Positions 1 through 5,547 of a DNA stretch of 5,561 bases are shown piece by piece. The stretch spans positions 1-5,561 of the forward strand of contig CAZVCJ010000239.1 of NCBI GenBank assembly GCA_964625745.1, read 5' to 3'. Position 1 is the stretch's first letter. Each line of letters starts with the position of its first letter. A program made the translations under genes and the position numbers. This DNA comes from CAZVCJ01 sp964625745 (GTDB lineage Bacteria > Chloroflexota > Anaerolineae > VGOG01). A model generated the notes under the pieces. The model saw only the letters and a list, made by a program, of their open reading frames with translations. It was not told where the DNA came from and did no database searches.

Positions 1-2
1 AG

Positions 3-9
3 AAAGGAG
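3..9 (+). promoter_or_regulatory. Ribosome binding site of the OppD-like gene
   Basis: AAAGGAG lies 10 bases before the TTG at 20. This good Shine-Dalgarno match supports the TTG as the true start, even though the reading frame stays open to the left edge of the window. A TAA at 16-18, in another frame, could be the stop codon of an upstream gene, which would make this site lie inside that gene's end. Confidence 0.7.
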
Positions 10-19
10 CACGGCTAAT

Positions 20-1009
20 TTGGAAGAGCAAACCAAAAATGTAGTGCTGTCGGTTCGAGGGCTAAAGACGTACTTCTATACCGAAGATGGGGTGGTCAAG
101 GCCGTGGATGGCGTTGACCTGGACGTGCATTACGGCGAAATCCTGGGACTGGTGGGAGAATCGGGCTGCGGCAAGAGCGTTACTTCTCTTTCCATCATGC
201 GGCTCATCGGCATGCCGGGTAAAATTCTGGAGGGCGAAGTGACATTCGAAGGGCGAGATCTCCTGTCTATTGAGGAAACGGAGATGTGCCGCATCCGAGG
301 CGACCGCATTTCCATGATCTTCCAACAGCCTGTCAGTTGTCTGAACCCGGTTTTCCGCGCCGGCGACCAGGTTGCGGAGGTGTTGAAGGTTCATTACGGG
401 ATGGACGATGGGGCCGCCCAGGAGCGGGCAGAGGAGTTGTTTGGGATGGTTGGCATCCCTGACCCTGAGCGCCGGATCGAGGCCTACCCTCACGAACTGT
501 CTGGCGGCATGGCGCAGCGGGTCATGATCGCCATGGCCCTGGCCTGCAACCCCGAACTGCTCATCGCCGATGAGCCCACCACTGCCCTGGACGTGACCAT
601 CCAGGCACAAATCCTGGAACTGATGATGACCCTGAGGGAAAGGATAGAGACCTCGATCATCCTCATCACGCACAACATGGGCGTCATCGCCGAGATGGCC
701 GACAATGTGGCCGTAATGTACGCCGGCAAGATCATCGAATACTCGGACGTCAACACCATCTTTGACAATCCCCTGCATCCTTACACCATGGGGTTGCTGG
801 CCTCCATACCAGTCATGGGTGTGATCCAGGACCGCTTGACCACCATCCCGGGCACGGTACCCAACCTCATCAACATGCCGCCCGGTTGTCGGTTTGCTCC
901 CCGCTGCGAGGCTCGCATCGAACACAAACTGGAGCGCTGTACTGTGGAAGAGCCGGAATTGCTGCCCGCCACCCTGCGTCACACCGTGCGTTGCTGGTTG
1001 TACCAATAA
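20..1009 (+). CDS. oppD: Oligopeptide/dipeptide ABC transporter ATP-binding protein, OppD/DppD type
   Basis: This 329-residue protein is the first of two cytoplasmic ATPases that power a peptide-family ABC importer; it binds and hydrolyses ATP at the inner face of the membrane. All nucleotide-binding motifs are visible: Walker A GESGCGKS (46-53), Q-loop in FQQP (Q102/Q103), signature LSGGM (160-164), Walker B LLIADE (180-185), D-loop ALD (189-191) and switch histidine H218 in ITHNM. LSGGM instead of LSGGQ is usual for OppD/DppD. After the ATPase core come the NPLHPYT segment (250-256) and the family's C-terminal extension with four cysteines, C290, C296, C307 and C325. Length matches the family (about 320-340). 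The TTG start is chosen for its ribosome binding site. The OppF-like gene follows after 47 bases, so the two are probably cotranscribed. The general function is secure; the transported substrate cannot be read from an ATPase. Confidence 0.93.
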   Translation: MEEQTKNVVLSVRGLKTYFYTEDGVVKAVDGVDLDVHYGEILGLVGESGCGKSVTSLSIMRLIGMPGKILEGEVTFEGRDLLSIEETEMCRIRGDRISMIFQQPVSCLNPVFRAGDQVAEVLKVHYGMDDGAAQERAEELFGMVGIPDPERRIEAYPHELSGGMAQRVMIAMALACNPELLIADEPTTALDVTIQAQILELMMTLRERIETSIILITHNMGVIAEMADNVAVMYAGKIIEYSDVNTIFDNPLHPYTMGLLASIPVMGVIQDRLTTIPGTVPNLINMPPGCRFAPRCEARIEHKLERCTVEEPELLPATLRHTVRCWLYQ

Positions 1010-1044
1010 TCGTTTCAAGTAGGTGGCAACACAGGAAACCATCC

Positions 1045-1050
1045 AAGGAG
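1045..1050 (+). promoter_or_regulatory. Ribosome binding site deciding the OppF-like start
   Basis: AAGGAG sits 6 bases before the GTG at 1057. The reading frame is open much further upstream (to 886), overlapping the OppD-like gene, but that extension has no family resemblance. This site and the start of similarity (residues 9 onward, LLVVQDLVKYF) both point to GTG 1057. Confidence 0.8.
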
Positions 1051-1056
1051 TTAAGA

Positions 1057-2034
1057 GTGAGTCAAAACCAAAACGAAGACCTGTTGGTGGTGCAAGACTT
1101 GGTCAAGTACTTCCCGGTGCGGAGCGGGCTACTGCAGCGGGTCGTGGCCTGGGTCAAAGCTGTGGATAAAGTCAGCTTTACCGTAAAGAGAGGCGAGACC
1201 CTGGGCCTGGTGGGCGAGAGCGGTTGCGGCAAAACCACCGTGGGCCGGACCATTCTGCGCCTGATTCCCGCCACCGGTGGCAAGGTCTATTTCGAGGGGA
1301 AAGACGTTTTCGCCCTCGGCAAAGGCGAAATGAAAGCTCTGCGGGGAGACTTGCAGATCATCTTTCAGGACCCCTATTCCTCTCTGGACCCGCGCATGCC
1401 CGTGGGCGAGAGCATCGCCGAGGGTCTAATGGTGCACGTCGCAGGCGACAAAAAAGAGCGCAGCGAGATTGTGATGGACGTGTTGAACCGAGTGGGTCTG
1501 CGCCGAGACCACGCCCACCGCTATCCCCACGAGTTCTCCGGCGGACAACGGCAGCGCATCGGCATCGCCCGCGCCCTGGCGTTGCGCCCCAAACTCATCA
1601 TTTGCGATGAGCCTATTTCTGCCCTGGATGTTTCTGTGCAGGCCCAGGTGCTCAATATCCTGCAAGACTTGCAGGGAGAATTTGGCTTGACCTACGTTTT
1701 CATTGCCCACGATTTGAGCGTCGTCGAGCACGTCAGTAATCGTGTGGCCGTGATGTACGTGGGCAAGCTGGTGGAACTCACCGATCGCGAGACTCTCTAT
1801 CGCAACCCCTTGCACCCCTACTCCCAGGCCCTCATCTCAGCCATCCCCGTTCCCAATCCCAAGATCCGCAAGAAGCGAATCATCCTCACAGGGGATGTCC
1901 CGAGTCCGCTGAACCCTCCGCCCGGCTGCCGTTTTCACACCCGCTGCCCCATCGCCGTGGACGTGTGCAGCCTGGAGGAGCCGGTTTTCCGCGAGGCCGA
2001 AGAGGGACACTGGGTTGCCTGTCATTTGGTTTAG
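1057..2034 (+). CDS. oppF: Oligopeptide/dipeptide ABC transporter ATP-binding protein, OppF/DppF type
   Basis: This 325-residue protein is the second ATPase of the importer and is expected to form a heterodimer with the OppD-like protein beneath the permease pair. Visible motifs are Walker A GESGCGKT (53-60), Q-loop FQDP (Q104), signature FSGGQ followed by RQRIGIARAL (160-174), Walker B LIICDE (180-185), D-loop ALD (189-191) and switch histidine H218 (IAHDL). The tract FQDPYSSLDPRM (103-114) and the C-terminal SPLNPPPGCRF (283-293) are typical of OppF/DppF rather than OppD. Four cysteines, C291, C297, C304 and C322, occupy the C-terminal extension. The GTG start gives a normal family length. 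It is the last gene before an intrinsic terminator at about 2091-2123, so the ATPase pair seems to form its own transcript end. Assignment to the family is secure; OppF against DppF cannot be separated here. Confidence 0.93.
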   Translation: MSQNQNEDLLVVQDLVKYFPVRSGLLQRVVAWVKAVDKVSFTVKRGETLGLVGESGCGKTTVGRTILRLIPATGGKVYFEGKDVFALGKGEMKALRGDLQIIFQDPYSSLDPRMPVGESIAEGLMVHVAGDKKERSEIVMDVLNRVGLRRDHAHRYPHEFSGGQRQRIGIARALALRPKLIICDEPISALDVSVQAQVLNILQDLQGEFGLTYVFIAHDLSVVEHVSNRVAVMYVGKLVELTDRETLYRNPLHPYSQALISAIPVPNPKIRKKRIILTGDVPSPLNPPPGCRFHTRCPIAVDVCSLEEPVFREAEEGHWVACHLV

Positions 2035-2064
2035 CTCCAACAGCCTATCCGAAGAATGATTCAT

Positions 2065-2082
2065 GGCGGACTACAGTCCGCC
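2065..2082. repeat. Short perfect palindrome just before the terminator
   Basis: GGCGGAC (2065-2071) and GTCCGCC (2076-2082) form a 7-base-pair stem around a TACA loop; one more potential A-T pair can close the loop to two bases. It lies 30 bases after the OppF-like stop and 8 bases before the terminator stem. It has no T-run of its own, so it is not a terminator by itself. It may be part of a dispersed intergenic palindrome or may protect the transcript's 3' end; neither can be shown from one copy. Confidence 0.5.
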
Positions 2083-2090
2083 GCCGGGAT

Positions 2091-2123
2091 GGAGGCTGCG
2101 GCTTGCCGCAGCCTCCCGTTTTT
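2091..2123 (+). terminator. Rho-independent terminator after the ATPase pair
   Basis: GGAGGCTGCGG (2091-2101) pairs perfectly with CCGCAGCCTCC (2106-2116) around a CTTG tetraloop. It is followed by CG and then five Ts (2119-2123). An 11-base-pair, very GC-rich stem plus a T-run is the classic intrinsic terminator form. The T-run lies only on the + strand side, so it ends transcripts coming from the OppF-like gene. It stands 57 bases after that stop and about 80 bases before the OppB-like start, and so separates the ATPase genes from the permease genes. The T-run is short, so some readthrough is plausible. Confidence 0.8.
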
Positions 2124-2189
2124 CACATGCCCCATCCCCCACAACTTCGTTCAGGAGGGGGGCAACCGAAAGGCAGACATCACGCCAAC

Positions 2190-2196
2190 GGAGGAA
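2190..2196 (+). promoter_or_regulatory. Ribosome binding site deciding the OppB-like start
   Basis: GGAGGAA lies 8-10 bases before the GTG at 2205. The frame is open upstream to 1965 and has an ATG at 2127, but that ATG lacks a Shine-Dalgarno sequence and would add a polar tail that does not look like this family. The GTG gives the usual permease beginning, M-I-R-F-I-V-K-R followed by a membrane helix. Confidence 0.8.
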
Positions 2197-2204
2197 GTGT
2201 AATT

Positions 2205-3167
2205 GTGATACGATTCATCGTGAAGCGCATTGCGCTGTTCGTGGCCGTGCTCTTGGCCGTCAATGCGGCGACCTATCTGGTGGCAAACTACCTGGAACTA
2301 CGCGGACCAATGGCCTACAACTACGTCCAGGATACCAGGGTTTCGATCGCCGAGGTGTTTGCACCCTATCCGGACTATTTGTGGCGCATGCTGCACGGTG
2401 ATTTTGGGGCGAGTTGGCTAGGGTGGTGGCACAGTGCACAGAGCCCGGTAATCGAGTATATCGCCGACAGACTTCCGAGGAGTCTTGTGCTGCTTGGGAT
2501 AGCCGTGCCGTTCTCCTTTGTAGTGGGAATTACAGTCGGACTTCTGTCGGTGAATTACAAGACGCGCCGGACGAATTCACTGGCCTTGATATTCTCGTTG
2601 GCTGGGTTCTCCATGCCGGGTTTTTACATGGGGATTCTTGTTCTCTACCTGATTATATGGGCCGCCATGACAAGGGGTGGAATGACTTTTTCCTTGCCTG
2701 TCAGTGGCTATGGCCTTGATAAGCATCTTGTTTTGCCTGTTCTGACACTCTCTACACGCCCAACCGCCGAGATAGCCCGACTGACGGCAGTGCTTCTGGG
2801 CGAGGAACTGCCGAAGGAGTATATCCGCACGGCGCGGGCAAAAGGGCTTCCTGAGCGGTTGATCGTCATGCGTCATGCCTTCCGCAATGTGGCGGCTGCC
2901 GTTATTAACGCCATGAGTAACTCCTGGAGTTATCTGATCGGCTCGCTGGTCATTGTTGAGAGGGTGTTTTACTGGGGGGGAATTGGTGGGGCGCTGATTG
3001 ACGCCGTTACGTTCAATCAGTTTGCCGGGTCATCTTTTAACCCGGCACTGGTAGCGGGCCTGGCGACGACGCTGGCTCTGCTCTTTTTGCTCGCCGACCT
3101 GATCACCGGGTCGGTGGCCCAGGCCCTCGATCCTCGTTTGAGGAGAGTTCATGGAGAGGCGGCATGA
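2205..3167 (+). CDS. oppB: Oligopeptide/dipeptide ABC transporter permease, OppB/DppB type
   Basis: This 320-residue inner-membrane protein is one half of the importer's translocation channel. The N-terminus (MIRFIVKRIA, then a hydrophobic helix to about residue 27) is the standard OppB/DppB opening. An extracytoplasmic loop follows (about 28-91), carrying the family-typical YLWRMLHGDFGASW (58-71). Further helices lie at roughly 92-114, 126-152, 174-198, 232-252 and 282-302, giving six in all. The cytoplasmic coupling helix with the EAA-type motif is at about 205-229 (EYIRTARAKGL...RHAFRNV) and would contact an ATPase. The C-terminus ends with the typical ALDPRLRR (307-314). Its stop overlaps the next start by four bases (ATGA), implying translational coupling with the OppC-like gene. 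Part of the gene has lower GC than its neighbours. Family is secure; substrate is unknown. Confidence 0.92.
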   Translation: MIRFIVKRIALFVAVLLAVNAATYLVANYLELRGPMAYNYVQDTRVSIAEVFAPYPDYLWRMLHGDFGASWLGWWHSAQSPVIEYIADRLPRSLVLLGIAVPFSFVVGITVGLLSVNYKTRRTNSLALIFSLAGFSMPGFYMGILVLYLIIWAAMTRGGMTFSLPVSGYGLDKHLVLPVLTLSTRPTAEIARLTAVLLGEELPKEYIRTARAKGLPERLIVMRHAFRNVAAAVINAMSNSWSYLIGSLVIVERVFYWGGIGGALIDAVTFNQFAGSSFNPALVAGLATTLALLFLLADLITGSVAQALDPRLRRVHGEAA

Positions 3168-4105
3168 GAGGATTAGATCTACGAAGGCTGCATTTCTATC
3201 GCTTCAACCTTCCGCTAGTGTTAGGTGGCGTGCTGGTAGGTTCGCTGGTCATCGTCGCCCTGGTTGGTCCCACGTTGGCTCCTCACGATCCGCTGGAAAA
3301 CTTTTTTATGATGCGGGATCGTAGTGGGGAACTCAAGATGGCTCCCTTTGAGCCGGGCCAGGTAGCTGGGTTTCCACTGGGCAGTGACCTGGATGGGCGG
3401 GATATCCTCAGCCGACTCATCTGGGCGGTAAGGCCCACGCTCATCCTGGCAACGCTGGTCGCGACCAACCGCCTTGTGGTGGGCACGGTGCTGGGGTTCC
3501 TGGGGGGCTGGTACGGTGGAGTCATCGGTGACGCAATTGCCAGCGTGACCAGAGTGGCGCTTGGCATCCCGATCCTCATCCTGGCGATCATCGTGATCTA
3601 CATCCTGGGCTTTCGCTTTGAGGCCTGGATATTTATCGTCGCCCTGACGCTGACAGGCTGGGCGAATACCGCCAAGATCATGTCTGAACGGGCGCTTGTG
3701 ATTCGTGGCGAACCTTTCATCGAAGCATCCAGAGCCGTGGGTGCACGGGATCGTCGTCTGTTGTGGCGTCACGTTTTGCCCCAGGTGCAAACCCTGGTGC
3801 TGGTGACGTGGGCGTTTGAGATGAGCGCAGTATTGTTGCAACTGGCCGAGCTGGGCTTCCTGGGGTTCTTCATGGGCGGTGGGGCCATCCGCCTGATTCC
3901 AGACCCGAGCTCCGGCGGCTTCATCAGCGAGTTGATAGCGGGAAGGCCGGAACTGGGCCAGATGCTATCGGCTGGCTGGGAGAATTTCTTCAACGTGCCC
4001 TGGATGTCGGTCGTGGCCGGGACGGCCTTTTTCGTCGCTGTCTTTAGCTTTATGATGTTGAGCGAGGGACTTAAACGATACTTTGCTGAGATGAAGCGAT
4101 TGTAG
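3164..4105 (+). CDS. oppC: Oligopeptide/dipeptide ABC transporter permease, OppC/DppC type
   Basis: This 313-residue inner-membrane protein is the partner permease to the OppB-like protein. It opens with a short cytoplasmic tail and a first helix (about 16-36) followed by APHDPLE (39-45), as usual in OppC/DppC. An extracytoplasmic segment leads to FPLGSDLDGRDILSRL (70-85), the most recognisable OppC signature. Helices follow at about 91-118, 130-150, 154-170, 210-232 and 282-301. The EAA-type coupling helix is FIEASRAVGARDRR...HVLPQV (185-208), and LAELGFLG (227-234) matches the family's usual position. The ending, LSEGLKRYFAEMKRL, lacks the common D-P-R tail of OppC proteins. ATG 3164 overlaps the upstream stop, and GGAG at 3153-3156 is 7 bases before it. 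Identification is firm; the substrate cannot be inferred. Confidence 0.92.
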   Translation: MRGLDLRRLHFYRFNLPLVLGGVLVGSLVIVALVGPTLAPHDPLENFFMMRDRSGELKMAPFEPGQVAGFPLGSDLDGRDILSRLIWAVRPTLILATLVATNRLVVGTVLGFLGGWYGGVIGDAIASVTRVALGIPILILAIIVIYILGFRFEAWIFIVALTLTGWANTAKIMSERALVIRGEPFIEASRAVGARDRRLLWRHVLPQVQTLVLVTWAFEMSAVLLQLAELGFLGFFMGGGAIRLIPDPSSGGFISELIAGRPELGQMLSAGWENFFNVPWMSVVAGTAFFVAVFSFMMLSEGLKRYFAEMKRL

Positions 4106-4162
4106 ATGTGTAAGGCCAAGCAGAAGAAGATGTATGGTGGCTCGTGAAGCGTGAAACGTGGC

Positions 4163-4170
4163 GGAGAAGG
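4163..4170 (+). promoter_or_regulatory. Probable ribosome binding site of the MFS gene
   Basis: GGAGAAGG precedes the GTG at 4176, with GGAG 9 bases from it. The earlier in-frame GTG at 4158 has no comparable site. A second purine-rich stretch, GGAGGAG at 4184-4190, lies 15 bases before an in-frame TTG at 4206, so a still later start is possible. The choice of 4176 is the best-supported of the three but not certain. Confidence 0.45.
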
Positions 4171-4175
4171 GAGGA

Positions 4176-5396
4176 GTGCGGGCGGAGGAGTCGGAAACGG
4201 ACCGGTTGAATTCAATAGTGCATCCCCTTGGGCACAAGATAACCTTGCAGCTCGGTGTAGCTACTCTAGCCCGGCTGATTCTCAACACCTCCCGACGCTT
4301 CGCCTATCCTTTCGCCTCGGCTCTCAGCCGAGGGTTGGGCGTGCCGCTGGTTGCCATCACCTCCCTCATCGCCGTCAACCAGGTGACCGGGGTGCTCAGT
4401 CCGGTCTTTGGCCCGCTGGGAGACCGCTGGGGCTATCGGGTGATGATGCTGGCCGGGCTGGCCATGCTCACCGGAGGCATGCTGGCCGGCGGGCTGCTGC
4501 CGACCTATGGTGTGGTGTTGCTGGCCCTGTTCCTGGCGGGCCTGGGCAAAAGCGTCTTCGATCCGGCCTTGCACGCCTACGTGGGCCAACGAGTGCCTTA
4601 CCAGCGTCGGGGGCTGGCTATCGGGATGCTGGAATTCGCCTGGGCCGGGAGTGCCCTGGTGGGCCTGCCGCTGGTCGGCCTGCTGATAGAGCGAATGGGA
4701 TGGCGGGCGCCGTTTTTTGCGCTGGGCGGACTTGGCCTGCTCAGCTTAATCGCGCTCGCCATACTCATCCCCGACGACAGTCATCAGCAGCGCACTGTCG
4801 AGGGCCTGGCTGGTTTCCGCCGGGCCTGGGGGAGGCTGAGCAGGGAACGAGCGGCCTTGGGCGCGTTGGGCTTTGGCCTGTTGATCAGTGCGGCCAACGA
4901 TAATCTGTTCGTGGTCTATGGTCCTTGGCTGGAGTCAGCTTTCGGCCTGAGCGTGGCGGTGCTGGGGGCAGCGACCACGGTCATCGGCGTGGCAGAGCTA
5001 ATGGGCGAGGGGCTCACCGCCTCCATCGCCGACCGGCTGGGGCTGAAGCGAGCGATTGTCGTCGGCTCTATCCTGTCGGCCCTGAGTTACGTCATGCTGC
5101 CACAGGTGGGGCGCACGCTGCCGCTGGCGCTGATGGGGCTGTTCATCACCTTTCTCACCTTCGAGTTCACCATCGTCACGGCTATCTCTCTATTCACCGA
5201 AATCCTCCCTACGGCGCGGGCGACGATGATGTCGTCCAGTGTGGCAGCCTTCAGCATGGGTCGGGTGATGGGCGCGCTCATCGGTGGGCCAGTGTGGCTG
5301 GCTGGCGGGATGCTGGCGACGGGTATTGTCTCGGCGGCCGTTAGTGGATTGGCGCTGGTCGTGCTGCTGTGGGGGCTGCGTGGCTGGCGCGCTTGA
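4176..5396 (+). CDS. Major facilitator superfamily (MFS) transporter
   Basis: The 406-residue protein (412 if GTG 4158 is used) is a secondary transporter of the inner membrane. About twelve hydrophobic helices are visible, roughly at 24-46, 57-78, 89-109, 113-133, 146-170, 178-198, 226-248, 257-280, 291-311, 314-340, 348-370 and 375-398. The MFS loop 2-3 motif is clear: GPLGDRWGYR at 79-88, with D83, R84 and G86. A degenerate copy, ADRLGLKR (285-292), marks the equivalent loop of the second half, as expected from the two-fold repeat. A polar linker at about 199-225 separates the halves. No residues identify a substrate; drug or metabolite efflux is one common role of such proteins but is a guess here. 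The gene follows the OppC-like gene by about 70 bases with no terminator, so cotranscription is possible. GC content looks higher than in the OppB-like gene. Confidence 0.85.
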   Translation: MRAEESETDRLNSIVHPLGHKITLQLGVATLARLILNTSRRFAYPFASALSRGLGVPLVAITSLIAVNQVTGVLSPVFGPLGDRWGYRVMMLAGLAMLTGGMLAGGLLPTYGVVLLALFLAGLGKSVFDPALHAYVGQRVPYQRRGLAIGMLEFAWAGSALVGLPLVGLLIERMGWRAPFFALGGLGLLSLIALAILIPDDSHQQRTVEGLAGFRRAWGRLSRERAALGALGFGLLISAANDNLFVVYGPWLESAFGLSVAVLGAATTVIGVAELMGEGLTASIADRLGLKRAIVVGSILSALSYVMLPQVGRTLPLALMGLFITFLTFEFTIVTAISLFTEILPTARATMMSSSVAAFSMGRVMGALIGGPVWLAGGMLATGIVSAAVSGLALVVLLWGLRGWRA

Positions 5397-5402
5397 AGTA
5401 TT

Positions 5403-5547
5403 GGCTCTTTAGGATTTCGCAGGGTCAAGGCACCGGAGTCCCCAACTCGTTGGGGGTACGGCGCAATGAACCCGAACAAGACTTCGGCGAGCTCAGCCGA
5501 GCCGTTCGGGACTCCACTGTGCCATCCACGCAAAGCCCCAGAGAGCC
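5403..5547. repeat. Long imperfect, branched inverted-repeat element after the MFS gene
   Basis: The intergenic tail folds by hand into nested helices. The core is: GGCAC 5429-5433 with GTGCC 5519-5523; GGAGT 5435-5439 with ACTCC 5511-5515; then two side hairpins, CCCCAA 5440-5445 with TTGGGG 5450-5455 (loop CTCG) and CCCGAAC 5471-5477 with GTTCGGG 5504-5510, the latter capped by TCGGC 5484-5488 with GCCGA 5496-5500. The two side hairpins abut the closing stem without gaps, forming a three-way junction. Weaker outer pairs continue: GGGT 5422-5425 with ATCC 5524-5527, TTT(C)GC 5415-5420 with GCAAA 5530-5534, and GGCTCT 5403-5408 with AGAGCC 5542-5547. No T-run follows, so it is not a normal intrinsic terminator. 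It could be a dispersed intergenic palindrome, a structured RNA or leader of a gene outside the window, or a transcript-end structure. I do not recognise a named family. Confidence 0.4.

Noticed and set aside
497..511. OppD signature reading LSGGM instead of LSGGQ, as a possible defect
   Set aside because: LSGGM is normal for OppD/DppD subunits, and the other catalytic motifs are intact.
62..1042. Long reverse-strand open frame across the OppD-like gene
   Set aside because: The protein is histidine- and glycine-rich, without recognisable motifs, and mirrors a clear ABC ATPase; it is an antisense shadow in GC-rich DNA. The same applies to the other long reverse-strand frames at 1426-1815, 3221-3841 and 5087-5533.
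886..1056. Upstream extension of the OppF-like frame to 886
   Set aside because: It overlaps the well-supported OppD-like gene in another frame, and the added residues have no ABC ATPase resemblance. GTG 1057 has AAGGAG 6 bases upstream.
2127..2204. In-frame ATG at 2127 as an alternative start for the OppB-like permease
   Set aside because: It has no ribosome binding site, starts just after the terminator T-run, and adds a polar 26-residue extension before the normal family N-terminus. GTG 2205 has GGAGGAA at a fitting distance.
4106..4175. Gap between the OppC-like and MFS genes searched for a promoter or terminator
   Set aside because: I saw no stem with a T-run and no convincing -35/-10 pair, only purine-rich stretches that serve as candidate ribosome binding sites.
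4151..4903. A 250-residue forward frame overlapping the start of the MFS gene
   Set aside because: Its composition is rich in R, G, P and A with no membrane helices or motifs, whereas the frame from 4176 gives a clear twelve-helix MFS protein.
5435..5515. Integron attC site or tRNA as an explanation of the terminal inverted repeat
   Set aside because: The stem ends do not match the attC core GTTRRRY and its RYYYAAC partner (the nearest tracts, CCCCAAC and GTTGGGG, fail at an end base), and there is no T-arm, anticodon arm or acceptor geometry of a tRNA.
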